Under the pieces are notes generated by a model, which ran no database searches, had not been told where the DNA came from, and saw nothing but the letters and a program-made list of their open reading frames with translations. This document shows positions 21,045-29,958 of a stretch of 31,850 nt of DNA, one piece after another. Positions within the stretch are counted from its first letter, which is position 1. Each line of letters opens with the position of its first letter. The position numbers and the translations under genes were made by a program. This DNA comes from UBA6109 sp035366835 (lineage in GTDB: Bacteria > Desulfobacterota > Syntrophia > Syntrophales > UBA6109). The stretch is taken from the NCBI GenBank assembly GCA_035366835.1, contig DAOSIS010000037.1:1-31850 (forward strand). Reading direction: 5' to 3'.

Positions 21045-22451
21045 ATGAACATTGGTAAGGTTGTGCAGGTCATCGGACCGGTAGTCGATGTCGCATTCGA
21101 AGAGGGGAGCCTTCCGCAGATTCTCAATGCCATCGTCATGACCAACCCCGCGATCAACGACCAGGAGGACAACCTGGTGATCGAGGTCGCCCAGCATCTG
21201 GGCGACAACGTCGTCCGCTGCATCGCCATGGACATCACGGACGGCCTGATTCGCGGCATGAAGGCGAAGGATACCGGGAAACCCATCATGGTGCCCGTCG
21301 GCCAGGAATGCCTCGGCCGGATCCTCAACGTCGTCGGCAGGCCCGTCGACGGCCTGGGACCGGTGGAGGCGAAGAATTATTTCCCCGTTCACCGGGAAGC
21401 CCCGACATTCCTCGAACAGGACACCTCCGTCCACGTGCTGGAAACGGGCGTCAAGGTCATCGACCTCCTGGTGCCCTTTCCCCGCGGCGGCAAGATGGGG
21501 ATGTTCGGCGGGGCGGGCGTCGGCAAGACCGTCGTCATGATGGAGATGATCCACAACATCGCCATGCACCACGGCGGAATCTCCGTGTTCGCCGGTGTCG
21601 GCGAGCGCACCCGTGAAGGGAACGACCTGTATCTGGAAATGAAGGCCTCCGGTGTCATCAAGCAGGCGGCGCTGATCTACGGGCAGATGACGGAGCCCCC
21701 GGGAGCGCGGGCCCGCGTCGCGCTCACCGCGCTTGCGGCGGCCGAGTACTTCCGCGATGTCGAAGGTCAGGACGTGCTTCTGTTCGTCGACAACATCTTC
21801 CGTTTCACCCAGGCCGGCTCCGAGGTTTCGGCGCTCCTGGGCCGCATGCCCTCCGCCGTCGGTTACCAGCCGACCCTGGCCACGGACCTGGGCGAACTGC
21901 AGGAGCGCATCACCTCCACGACGAAGGGGTCGATTACGGCGGTGCAGTGCGTGTACGTTCCCGCCGACGACCTCACGGACCCGGCGCCGGCGACGACGTT
22001 CGCCCACCTCGACGGGACGGTCGTCCTCTCCCGGCCGATCGCGGAACTGGGCATTTATCCCGCCGTGGACCCGCTGGATTCCACGTCCCGCATCCTCGAC
22101 CCGAACGTCTTGGGCCTGGAACACTACCAGGTGGCCCGCCAGGTCCAGGTGACGCTGCAGAAATACAAGGACCTGCAGGACATCATCGCCATCCTGGGCA
22201 TGGACGAACTCTCGGAAGCGGACAAGCTCACCGTGAGCCGCGCCCGGAAGATCCAGCGTTTCCTCTCGCAGCCGTTCTTCGTGGCCGCCCAGTTTACGGG
22301 CACGGAAGGCAAGTTCGTCTCCGTGAAGGACACGGTCCGTGGCTTCAAGGAGATTCTCGAAGGCAAGCATGACGACCTTCCCGAACAGGCCTTCTACATG
22401 GTCGGCGGCATCGAGGAAGTGGTCGAAAAGGCGAAGAAACTGTCCGAGTAA
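21045..22451 (+). CDS. atpD: ATP synthase F1 subunit beta (catalytic)
   Basis: A 468-residue catalytic subunit. P-loop GGAGVGKTVV lies at about 154-163. Catalytic Glu lies in the GVGERTREG segment, and Walker B-type VLLFVDNIFRFTQAGSEVSALLGRMPSAVGYQP follows; cited here by its key parts LLFVDNIFRF and SALLGRMPSAVG. The DELSEADK motif near the C-terminus is intact, which in many species contacts epsilon. ATG 21045 has AGAAGGAGA upstream. Confidence 0.98.
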   Translation: MNIGKVVQVIGPVVDVAFEEGSLPQILNAIVMTNPAINDQEDNLVIEVAQHLGDNVVRCIAMDITDGLIRGMKAKDTGKPIMVPVGQECLGRILNVVGRPVDGLGPVEAKNYFPVHREAPTFLEQDTSVHVLETGVKVIDLLVPFPRGGKMGMFGGAGVGKTVVMMEMIHNIAMHHGGISVFAGVGERTREGNDLYLEMKASGVIKQAALIYGQMTEPPGARARVALTALAAAEYFRDVEGQDVLLFVDNIFRFTQAGSEVSALLGRMPSAVGYQPTLATDLGELQERITSTTKGSITAVQCVYVPADDLTDPAPATTFAHLDGTVVLSRPIAELGIYPAVDPLDSTSRILDPNVLGLEHYQVARQVQVTLQKYKDLQDIIAILGMDELSEADKLTVSRARKIQRFLSQPFFVAAQFTGTEGKFVSVKDTVRGFKEILEGKHDDLPEQAFYMVGGIEEVVEKAKKLSE

Positions 22452-22471
22452 GCGGGAGGAGAATTCTACCG

Positions 22472-22888
22472 ATGGCCGATGAATTGATGCTGGAGATCGT
22501 AACGCCCGAGAAACTGGCCTTCTCCGGGAAAATCGAGGAGGTGACGATTCCGGGCAGCGATGGAGAATTCGGGGTCCTCAAAGGGCACGCCTCGCTCCTG
22601 AGCGCGGTCGATATCGGCGAATTGAGCTATCTCCGGGAAGGGAAGCGGACTTTCTACGCCCTCAACACCGGCTACGCGGAAGTGACGGGGACGAAGGTCA
22701 CCGTTCTGGTGGAGACGGCCGAGCGGGCGGACATGATCGACAAGGCAAGGGCGCAGCGCGCCAAAGAGAACGCCGAGGCGAAACTGGCCAAGGCGGCCAA
22801 GGAGGACGAGGATTACGAACGCGCCCGCATCGCCCTCATGAGGGCGGTTACGAGGATCAGCGTCGCCGACAAGTCGCCGGCGGGCTGA
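22472..22888 (+). CDS. atpC: ATP synthase F1 subunit epsilon
   Basis: A 138-residue subunit. The N-terminal beta sandwich starts MLEIVTPEKLAFSGKIEEV and includes GSDGEFGVLKGHASLLS, family hallmarks. The C-terminal helical hairpin (about 90-135, alanine- and lysine-rich) is present and can inhibit ATP hydrolysis in this family. It closes the operon, followed by a terminator at 22910. Subunits a and c are not here, as is common in this phylum. Confidence 0.96.
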   Translation: MADELMLEIVTPEKLAFSGKIEEVTIPGSDGEFGVLKGHASLLSAVDIGELSYLREGKRTFYALNTGYAEVTGTKVTVLVETAERADMIDKARAQRAKENAEAKLAKAAKEDEDYERARIALMRAVTRISVADKSPAG

Positions 22889-22909
22889 AAAGGGAAAAAG
22901 GCGGAACGA

Positions 22910-22946
22910 AAGGCCGGGAAGGAAGGACCCTCCCGGCCTTATTTTG
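22910..22946 (+). terminator. atp operon terminator
   Basis: AAGGCCGGGA (22910-22919) pairs perfectly with TCCCGGCCTT (22931-22940), followed by ATTTTGTT. It sits between convergent atpC and greA. Confidence 0.85.
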
Positions 22947-22984
22947 TTACAGAAGTGGAGTTGAACTCCCGGTTCACCCGAATC

Positions 22985-23464
22985 TCAGGTCTCGTCGAAG
23001 TCGATATCGACGATCTCGATCTCCCTGTCCCCTCCCGGCGTCTTGAAGTGCACCACCGCGCCGATGCACTTGCCGATCAGCGCCCTGCCGATGGGGGAAG
23101 TGACGGAAATCTTGTTCACCGAGATGTCCGATTCGAAGGGGCCCACGAGCTGGTAGCGGATCTCCTTGCCCGTGTCCGTGTCTTGGACGGTCACGGAGCA
23201 GCCGAAAATGACCTTGTCCGTGTTGCATCCCCCGACCTCCACGATCTGCGACATGGCCAGGTTGTTTTCGATCTCGCTCGACCGTCCGTGCAGATAGGAC
23301 TGGCGTTCCTTGGCGGCTGTATATTCGGCGTTCTCCGACAAGTCTCCCTGGGACCGCGCCGCTTCGATATCGCGGATATTCTCCGGAATCAGGACGCCCT
23401 TCAGCTGGTCCAGTTCTTTCTTGAGCCTTTCGAAACCCGCCTTCGTGATCGGCACCTTGTTCAT
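22985..23464 (-). CDS. greA: Transcription elongation factor GreA
   Basis: A 159-residue factor that enters the RNA polymerase secondary channel and stimulates cleavage of backtracked RNA. The N-terminal coiled coil carries the tip signature GDLSENAEYTAAKERQ with the acidic Asp and Glu residues used for cleavage. The C-terminal globular FKBP-like domain has SPIGRALIGKCIGAVV. ATG 23464 has GGAG upstream. The 5' leader holds an intrinsic terminator (see 23490-23533). Confidence 0.97.
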   Translation of the reverse strand: MNKVPITKAGFERLKKELDQLKGVLIPENIRDIEAARSQGDLSENAEYTAAKERQSYLHGRSSEIENNLAMSQIVEVGGCNTDKVIFGCSVTVQDTDTGKEIRYQLVGPFESDISVNKISVTSPIGRALIGKCIGAVVHFKTPGGDREIEIVDIDFDET

Positions 23465-23489
23465 GGAATGCTCCAGGGATCAGGATGAT

Positions 23490-23533
23490 AAAAAACGGGC
23501 TTCCCGGTTGCGGAAACCGACCGGGAGAAGCCC
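23490..23533 (-). terminator. Intrinsic terminator in the greA leader (GraL-like attenuator candidate)
   Basis: On the minus strand GGGCTTCTCCCGGT (23533-23520) pairs with ACCGGGAAGCCC (23508-23497) as 12 base pairs with a 2-base bulge and is followed by a T6 run. It begins almost at the predicted start (near 23534) of the greA transcript and ends about 26 bases before the greA ATG. There is no upstream minus-strand gene for it to end. Confidence 0.75.
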
Positions 23534-23540
23534 TGTGCCC

Positions 23541-23569
23541 TTCTTAGAAAAGAAATAGGGCCCTGTCAA
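23541..23569 (-). promoter_or_regulatory. greA promoter
   Basis: On the minus strand TTGACA (23569-23564) and TAAGAA (23546-23541) are 17 bases apart. Transcription would start near 23534, right at the leader terminator. Confidence 0.55.
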
Positions 23570-23690
23570 GCGGCATTTGATAGAAAGATTGTGATCTTCG
23601 ACTCTCCTTGCCGGACCGTCGGAGTTGTGCTACAAGATGCCCCCCGGCGGGCCGGAACGGCAGCCGGAACAGAGGGAGGCGAATCCACCG

Positions 23691-24677
23691 ATGCGGGATT
23701 CCTACAACCGGGAAATCAATTATCTTCGTGTTTCGATCACCGACCGGTGCAATCTCCGGTGCGTGTACTGTATGCCCAAGGAGGGCCTGTCCCTTCTTGG
23801 GCATGAGGACATCCTCCGCTATGAGGAGATTCTGAGGGTCATCCGCGTGGCGGTCAAGCTGGGCGTCACGAAGGTGCGGATCACGGGCGGAGAGCCGCTC
23901 GTGCGCCGCGGCTCCGTGGATTTTATCGCTTCCCTGAAGTCCATTGAGGGGCTGGCGGACGTGAGTCTGACGACGAATGCCGTCCTGCTCGAGACGTTCG
24001 CGCAGGGGCTGGCGGCGGCGGGCATCCGCAGGATCAACATCAGCCTCGATTCCCTCGATCCGGCCAAGTACGAGAAGATCACGCGCGGGGGAAAACTGGA
24101 GAGCGTTCTCAAGGGCATCGATGCGGTGCAGGCGCTGGGGCTTTCGCCCATCAAGATCAACATCGTCGCCGTGCGCGGCTACAACGACGACGAGATCCTC
24201 GAGTTTGCCGGGTTCGCCCACGCCCATCCCTTCCAGGTGCGCTTCATCGAGCTCATGCCGCTGGGCGATGCGGGCCTTTCGCAGAACGAATTCATCCCCA
24301 ATGCGGAAATCCTGGGCAAGATCCGCTCCGTTTATCGGCTGTCGCGCGTCAATGGCGGGGAAGAGAACGGCGGTCCGGCGCGGATGTATCGCATCGAGGG
24401 CGGCCGGGGGGAAATCGGCTTCATCAGCCCCATGACGCATCATTTCTGTGACACCTGCAACAGGCTCCGTCTGACGGCGGACGGGCGCCTACGGGCTTGT
24501 CTCCTGAAGGAGCGGCAGGCCGACCTGCGGACGCTGCTGCGGAACGGGTGCGACGACGGCGCCTTGGAGGAAGTTGTCCGCAGGATCATCGCGGAGAAGC
24601 CCCGCGGCCATGAAATGATTTCCGGCGACATTTCCCGGCGCATCTGCGCGACCAACATGTCCAAGATCGGCGGATGA
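23691..24677 (+). CDS. moaA: GTP 3',8-cyclase MoaA (molybdenum cofactor)
   Basis: A radical SAM enzyme that converts GTP to 3',8-cyclo-GTP, the first step of molybdopterin synthesis. 328 residues. Cys20, Cys24 and Cys27 (CNLRCVYC) bind the SAM cluster; TGGEPLVRRG follows. The C-terminal cluster cysteines are in HFCDTCNRLRLTADGRLRACL. The conserved C-terminal Gly-Gly is present (SKIGG). I chose ATG 23691; the frame extends to 23625, but the family starts near MRDSYNR and GGGAGG lies upstream. Other moa genes are not in view. Confidence 0.96.
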   Translation: MRDSYNREINYLRVSITDRCNLRCVYCMPKEGLSLLGHEDILRYEEILRVIRVAVKLGVTKVRITGGEPLVRRGSVDFIASLKSIEGLADVSLTTNAVLLETFAQGLAAAGIRRINISLDSLDPAKYEKITRGGKLESVLKGIDAVQALGLSPIKINIVAVRGYNDDEILEFAGFAHAHPFQVRFIELMPLGDAGLSQNEFIPNAEILGKIRSVYRLSRVNGGEENGGPARMYRIEGGRGEIGFISPMTHHFCDTCNRLRLTADGRLRACLLKERQADLRTLLRNGCDDGALEEVVRRIIAEKPRGHEMISGDISRRICATNMSKIGG

Positions 24678-24711
24678 GCGTCCCGCCGAACCTTCCTCCT
24701 GCCGCTGCGGA

Positions 24712-24969
24712 TCAGGTTTCCGAACAGCCCGACTCCTCCGGACTTTCGTCTTCCCACGTATGGCCGAGGATTTCCATCGCCCGGGCGGCGTCGTCCGGCG
24801 GCACGAGAATCCGCACCTCGCCGATGCCGTCGATCGTAATCGCATAGATCGTCGTGGCGGCGTCGTATTGGAGGTGGGTTGCGATCCCTTCCGCCTCCAA
24901 CCGACCGGCGATGATCCGGGCCTGAGTCATGCCGGAAGCACAGAATACGGTCTGCCAGGACTCGTCCAT
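24712..24969 (-). CDS. DUF2007 small signal-transducing-like protein
   Basis: An 85-residue protein matching the DUF2007 pattern: a start like WQTVFCASGMTQARIIAGRLEAEGIATHL and an end like VRILVPPDDAARAMEIL. It has a small alpha-beta fold that in related proteins resembles a ferredoxin-like or PII-like domain. Function is not established. ATG 24969 has AGGAGA at 7-base spacing; an earlier start at 24999 is less likely. The C-terminus is acidic (EDESPEESG). It converges with moaA, leaving 34 bases between them. Confidence 0.8.
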   Translation of the reverse strand: MDESWQTVFCASGMTQARIIAGRLEAEGIATHLQYDAATTIYAITIDGIGEVRILVPPDDAARAMEILGHTWEDESPEESGCSET

Positions 24970-25088
24970 AGGATCTTCTCCTTTCCTTTTCCATAACATG
25001 TTTCACGGCCTGATGAAAAGCCGATGTATCGACGGCATTTCCTCCCCGATACACTATATGTTGTGGTCAGCTGAGCAGGCGCCACAGC

Positions 25089-25118
25089 TTGTTGTATTTC
25101 TGCTTTACAAGGTAGAAT
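25089..25118 (+). promoter_or_regulatory. Candidate smc promoter
   Basis: TTGTTG (25089-25094) and TAGAAT (25113-25118) are 18 bases apart, about 50 bases upstream of smc. The -10 is good and the -35 is weak. Confidence 0.35.
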
Positions 25119-25170
25119 TCTTCTGTTAGGATTCTGCGGTAAACGAAGGGCTCGGGTCCAAGCGAGGGAA

Positions 25171-28100
25171 ATGAAACTAAAAAAGCTTGAAATTGCAGGG
25201 TTTAAGTCGTTCCGCGACCGCATCGTCCTCGACTTCGGAGAGGGGATCAGCGCCGTCGTCGGTCCCAACGGCTGCGGCAAGAGCAATATCGTAGACGCCA
25301 TCCGCTGGGTCATGGGGGAACAGAGGATCAAGGCGCTGCGCGGCAAGAAGATGGACGATGTCATCTTCAACGGATCCGTGGAGGCATCCCCCGTCGGCAT
25401 GGCCGAGGTGACCATGATCCTGACCTCCGACGGGACCGGGTTCCCGGAGGCCTATGCCTCCTTCAGCGAAGTGGAGATCTCGCGCCGCCTGTTCCGGGAC
25501 GGCGAAAGCGAATACTGTATCAACAAGGTCCCCTGCCGTCTTCTGGACGTCCGTGAATTCTTCATGGGAACCGGCGTCGGCGCCAAGACCTATTCGCTGG
25601 TCGAACAGAACAGCGTTTCCACCCTCGTCGAGGCGAAACCGGAAGACCGTCGGCAGTTCATCGAGGAGGCGGCCGGCATTTCCAAGTACAAGAGCCGGAA
25701 AGAAGCGGCCGTCCGCAAGATGGAGGCGACGAAACAGAATCTCGCGCGCCTGAACGACATCCTCCGGGAGGTCAAGAGCCAGCTCAATGCCATCTCCCGG
25801 CAGGCGAAGAAGGCGGAGCAGTACAAGGCGCTCAAGGGGCGAATCAAAGAAACGGAAATACGGCTCGCGCTGCAGCAGTACACGGATCTGCTGGCGAACC
25901 GCGACGAGGCGGATGCGCTGCGCCAGAACCTGAAGGACCGCGAGACGGAAGCGCGCTCGAAGGTGAAGGCATCGGAGGCCGCCCTCGAGGAGGCGCGGAC
26001 CGCAGCCCTGGCGACGGAGACGGACATCTCCTCGTCCCAGGAAGCCCTCTACCGGATCAAGAACGACATCGGGATCCGGGAGCAGGCGATCGAGTTTGCA
26101 GGCAAGAAGACCGCGGATGTGGCCGCGCGCAGGGAGCGTGACATCGCGGAGGCGGATTCCTTCGAACGGCGCACGGCGGAAGTCTCGGCCGAGATCTCCT
26201 CGCTGCAGGGAGTGGCCGAGGAGGCGGAAAGGACGGTCGCCGAAAAGAAAGCGGCGATCGCCGGACGCGAACAGCGCGTCGGAGAGCGCAAGGAAGCCGA
26301 CCGCGCCATCGAACGGCAGCTGGAAGAAAAGAAGGCCGCCCACCTGGAGATTGCGACCGAAAAAGCACGGCTGAAGAACGCGACGGCGGCACTGGCCCGC
26401 GGCATCGAAGATCTCCAGCGGCGCCAGGAGAGGACGAACCGGGAGATCGCGGAGGACCGCAAGCGCTGCGACGGGCTGCAGGTCACGCTGCAGGCAGTCC
26501 GGGCGGAACTGGAGACCGACGAGTCGACGAGCGCGCAGCTCGCGGAGCGGCGGGAGGTTGCCGCCGCAGAACTCGAACGGGCGAGGGAAGACGGCCGGGA
26601 GATCGAGAATCGGATTGCGGAGACCCGCGAAGAAGCCGCGAAGGTGTCCTCCCGCGTGTCGTCCCTGCGGGAATTCCACGAAAGCTACGAATGGTGCGGC
26701 GCCGGAATCCGATCACTCATGAAGGCAAACCGGGAGGACTTGCCGGATCTTCCTCAGAACGGGTTTCTGGGGCTCGTTGCGGACTATCTGGATGTCCCCC
26801 GCGAGTACGAGACGGCGGTCGAGGCGGTGCTGGGGGAAAAGCTGCAATATGTCCTGGTCCGCAGCCAGCAGGACGGCGTCAAGGCAATCGATTATCTCCA
26901 CCAGCACTCTCTGGGGCGGGGCAGTTTCATTCCCCTGGAGGTGCGCAACAGCGGCGAAGAGATCCCGCAGATGGAGCACCTTCGCGAGGCGGTGCGCCTG
27001 ATCGAGCGCGTGAGGGTACGCGAAAACTACGATGGCATTGCCCAGTACCTTCTGGGGGATGTCCTCCTGATTCCGGATCTCAGGAACGGCGTCGATCTTT
27101 GGCGGCAAAATGGTTTTCGCGGCACCTTCGTCACCCCGGCGGGGGACATCATCAGCCCGCAGGGTGTTCTGACCGGCGGCAGTGCGTCCAACGGAAGCAG
27201 CGACAAGGGACTTCTCGGAAACAAACGGGAAATCGCGGAGATGGAGGCTCTGCAGAAACGCCTGGCCGGGGTCCTGGAGCAGGAAAACGCGAACCGCCAG
27301 GAGGCGGCGAAGCGCCTCGCGAGCTGGGAGGAAGAATCCGTCCATCTGCGCTCCGAACTGCACCGCCTTGAACTGCGGGTCAACACGAAGAGGAAGGACC
27401 TCGAACGTTTCGAGGAGGAAATCAAGCGCGCCGAACAGCGCCTGCGGGTCCTCGAATTCGACGCGGAAAATCTCCGCACCGAGGAGGAAGAGGCCCGGAG
27501 GAAGAGCGCGGAAATCGCCGCCGAACTCCTGCGCCTGGAGGAGCGGGAGCGCATCGTCAATGAAGAGATGACCGCCCTCAAGGCGCAGCGCGAGGCGTTG
27601 CGCAGCACCCTGGACGGCGAGGAAGCCGAACTCACGAAGGAGCGCGTCCTGATCGTCTCGATCGAGGAAAAGGGCGTTTCCGCCCGGAATACGATCGCCA
27701 GGCTTCAGGAATCGCTTGCGGACATGGGCCGTGAAATCGGGAACCGGCGGCAGGATATTCTCGCCTGCGAGCGCGAGATGGAATCGCTCCGGGCGGAAGC
27801 CGAAGAAGGAAAAAAGCTGCTCGAAACGCTGTACGGGGAATTCGCCGTCGTGGAAGCCGCTCTCGGCGGAAAGCGCGAAGATTATCAGCAGCGCCAGGCG
27901 GCCCTCCGCGAACTGGAGTCCGGCCTGCGGGGTGTCCAGCAGGATCTCGACGAGATCCTGAAGCAGGCGGGAGAGACGGAGATGAGCTTCCGGGAATTGA
28001 GCTTTCACGCGGATTCCCTGCGGCGCAATATCCTGGAAAAACACGATACGGACCTCGACGGGCTGAAGGCGAGTTTCGTGAAGCTGGAAGAGGCCGCCCT

Positions 28101-28743
28101 GCAGGAATTGACGGGCTCACTCGAAGCGGACCGCAAGACGCTGGAAAACTTCGGCGAGGTGAACCTGCTCGCCCTCGGCGAGCACGAGCAGCTCAAGGAA
28201 CGCCACGAATTCCTGACCTCCCAGGTCGCCGACCTTCAGGAATCGCTCGAAACCCTGCAGCGGACGATCACGAGGATCAACAAGATCTCCCGTCAGCGTT
28301 TCTCGGAGACCTTCGACGCCATCAATACCTCCTTCAAGGACGTCTTCGGGAGGATCTTCCCCGGCGGGCGCGGCGAGTTGCGCCTCACCGACGAGTCGGA
28401 CCTGCTGGAGACGGGCGTCGACATCGACATCCAGATTCCCGGCAAGCGCGCCCAAAGCGTCAGCCTCCTTTCGGGCGGCGAAAAATCGCTGGCGGCAATT
28501 GCGCTCATTTTCGCCATTCTCCTGTACCGGCCTTCTCCCTTCCTCGTCCTGGACGAGGTGGACGCGGCGTTGGATGACGCGAATGTCTCGCTCTTCAACG
28601 GCATCGTGAGGGATATCTCGAACCGCTCTCAGGTCGTCATCGTCACGCACAACAAGCGCACGATGGAGGTCGCCCGGAATCTCTACGGCGTCACGATGCA
28701 GAAGCAGGGCATTTCGTCCCTGGTCTCCGTCAACCTCAACTAA
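25171..28743 (+). CDS. smc: Chromosome partition protein Smc
   Basis: A 1190-residue SMC ATPase that compacts and segregates the chromosome, usually with ScpA and ScpB (not in view). The N-terminal head has Walker A GPNGCGKSNIVDAIRWVMGE. A long coiled coil (about 170-505) leads to the hinge (about 529-690, with GLVADYLDVP and GVLTGGSASNGS), then a second coiled coil. The C-terminal head has the ABC signature LLSGGEKSLAAIALI (about residue 1100) and Walker B FLVLDEVDAALDDAN. The full family length is present. ATG 25171 follows GCGAGGGA. Confidence 0.97.
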   Translation: MKLKKLEIAGFKSFRDRIVLDFGEGISAVVGPNGCGKSNIVDAIRWVMGEQRIKALRGKKMDDVIFNGSVEASPVGMAEVTMILTSDGTGFPEAYASFSEVEISRRLFRDGESEYCINKVPCRLLDVREFFMGTGVGAKTYSLVEQNSVSTLVEAKPEDRRQFIEEAAGISKYKSRKEAAVRKMEATKQNLARLNDILREVKSQLNAISRQAKKAEQYKALKGRIKETEIRLALQQYTDLLANRDEADALRQNLKDRETEARSKVKASEAALEEARTAALATETDISSSQEALYRIKNDIGIREQAIEFAGKKTADVAARRERDIAEADSFERRTAEVSAEISSLQGVAEEAERTVAEKKAAIAGREQRVGERKEADRAIERQLEEKKAAHLEIATEKARLKNATAALARGIEDLQRRQERTNREIAEDRKRCDGLQVTLQAVRAELETDESTSAQLAERREVAAAELERAREDGREIENRIAETREEAAKVSSRVSSLREFHESYEWCGAGIRSLMKANREDLPDLPQNGFLGLVADYLDVPREYETAVEAVLGEKLQYVLVRSQQDGVKAIDYLHQHSLGRGSFIPLEVRNSGEEIPQMEHLREAVRLIERVRVRENYDGIAQYLLGDVLLIPDLRNGVDLWRQNGFRGTFVTPAGDIISPQGVLTGGSASNGSSDKGLLGNKREIAEMEALQKRLAGVLEQENANRQEAAKRLASWEEESVHLRSELHRLELRVNTKRKDLERFEEEIKRAEQRLRVLEFDAENLRTEEEEARRKSAEIAAELLRLEERERIVNEEMTALKAQREALRSTLDGEEAELTKERVLIVSIEEKGVSARNTIARLQESLADMGREIGNRRQDILACEREMESLRAEAEEGKKLLETLYGEFAVVEAALGGKREDYQQRQAALRELESGLRGVQQDLDEILKQAGETEMSFRELSFHADSLRRNILEKHDTDLDGLKASFVKLEEAALQELTGSLEADRKTLENFGEVNLLALGEHEQLKERHEFLTSQVADLQESLETLQRTITRINKISRQRFSETFDAINTSFKDVFGRIFPGGRGELRLTDESDLLETGVDIDIQIPGKRAQSVSLLSGGEKSLAAIALIFAILLYRPSPFLVLDEVDAALDDANVSLFNGIVRDISNRSQVVIVTHNKRTMEVARNLYGVTMQKQGISSLVSVNLN

Positions 28744-28817
28744 GACGGGCGGGGCGCCTCCGCGCATTGCCGGGACCCGTGATCGGCCGCGGTGCTCACC
28801 CCCCATCGTCTCCTTCC

Positions 28818-28846
28818 TTTACATCTTCCGGCGAACATGTTTATAT
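28818..28846 (+). promoter_or_regulatory. Candidate ftsY promoter
   Basis: TTTACA (28818-28823) and TTATAT (28841-28846) are 17 bases apart, about 105 bases ahead of the chosen ftsY start. This suggests ftsY can be transcribed apart from smc. Confidence 0.45.
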
Positions 28847-28951
28847 CCGATGCGGGTTGTCATCGCGGGGGCCGTCAGGAGGCCCGGCGGTGTCGAGGTC
28901 GCTCCGCGCTTTTCCGCAATGACCGCCGATTTTCTTGGGAAGGACTTTTTC

Positions 28952-29893
28952 ATGGGATCGGAAAACGGCAGGGGATTTTTCGAAAGACTCAAATCGGGGC
29001 TCGCCAAGACGCGGCGCCTGCTGACGGCGAACGTCGACGATCTCCTCCTCGGGGAGAGGAAAATCGACGAGAACCTCTTCGAAGAACTGGAAGCGACGCT
29101 GATCGGAGCGGACGTCGGCCCCGCTTTCACGTACGAGATGATCGAAAGACTGCGGGAGCAACTCAAACGAAAAGAACTTCAGCAGCCCGACCTCATCCGA
29201 AAGACGCTTCGTGACGGGATGCTGGAGATCCTCCGGAAGAACGAAAGCGGCGCCCCTCTGCCCGCAGACCCGCCGCACACGATCATGGTGGTCGGTGTGA
29301 ACGGGACGGGCAAGACCACGACGATCGGGAAAATGGCCCACCGCTACCGTCAGGAGGGGAAGACCGTCATGGTCGTCGCCGCCGACACCTTCCGCGCTGC
29401 GGCCATTGAGCAGCTCGAGGTCTGGAGCCGCCGGGTCGGGGCGATCCTGATCAAGCAGAAGGCGGAAGCCGATCCCTCCGCCGTCGTCTTCGACGCGGTG
29501 CAATCCGCGAAGGCGGGCCGGGCGGAGATCGTCATCGTCGACACGGCCGGACGCCTGCATACCAAGGCGAACCTCATGGAGGAGCTCAAGAAGATGAAAC
29601 GCATCTTCGGCCGGGAACTGCCCGGCGCACCGCGCGAGGTCCTGCTCGTGCTCGACGCCACCACCGGCCAGAACGCCGTCGTCCAGGCGCGGATGTTCAG
29701 GGAAGACATCGGCGTCACCGGTATCGTCCTGACCAAGCTCGACGGGACGTCCAAGGGGGGCGTGGTCATCCGCATCGCAAAAGAGCTCGGCCTTCCCATC
29801 CGGTTCATCGGCATCGGCGAGGGGATCGAGGACCTTCGCCCATTCAACGCCTCGGAATTCGTCGATGCCCTCTTCGAGCGGGAAGCCGCCTGA
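28952..29893 (+). CDS. ftsY: Signal recognition particle receptor FtsY
   Basis: The SRP receptor GTPase, which docks ribosome-nascent chain-SRP complexes at the membrane. 313 residues. The N domain has LLLGERKIDENLFEELEATLIGADVG. The G domain has P-loop GVNGTGKTTT (about 115-124), the DTFRAAAIEQL box, DTAGRLHTK, and TKLDGTSKGG; C-terminal GIGEGIEDLRPFN is typical. ATG 28952 has GGAAGGA at 7-base spacing; in-frame ATGs at 28919 and 28850 would add 11 and 34 residues. The long acidic A domain of E. coli FtsY is absent, as in many bacteria. Confidence 0.97.
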   Translation: MGSENGRGFFERLKSGLAKTRRLLTANVDDLLLGERKIDENLFEELEATLIGADVGPAFTYEMIERLREQLKRKELQQPDLIRKTLRDGMLEILRKNESGAPLPADPPHTIMVVGVNGTGKTTTIGKMAHRYRQEGKTVMVVAADTFRAAAIEQLEVWSRRVGAILIKQKAEADPSAVVFDAVQSAKAGRAEIVIVDTAGRLHTKANLMEELKKMKRIFGRELPGAPREVLLVLDATTGQNAVVQARMFREDIGVTGIVLTKLDGTSKGGVVIRIAKELGLPIRFIGIGEGIEDLRPFNASEFVDALFEREAA

Positions 29894-29958
29894 AGAAGAC
29901 CCCGCAGGAAGGCGGTTCAAGTCCAGCCGATGCCGTCCGGACCGGGTCTGCGAAGCAT

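Noticed and set aside
20706..22370. A 554-residue minus-strand frame opposite atpD
   Set aside because: Antisense shadow of atpG and atpD; no recognisable domain.
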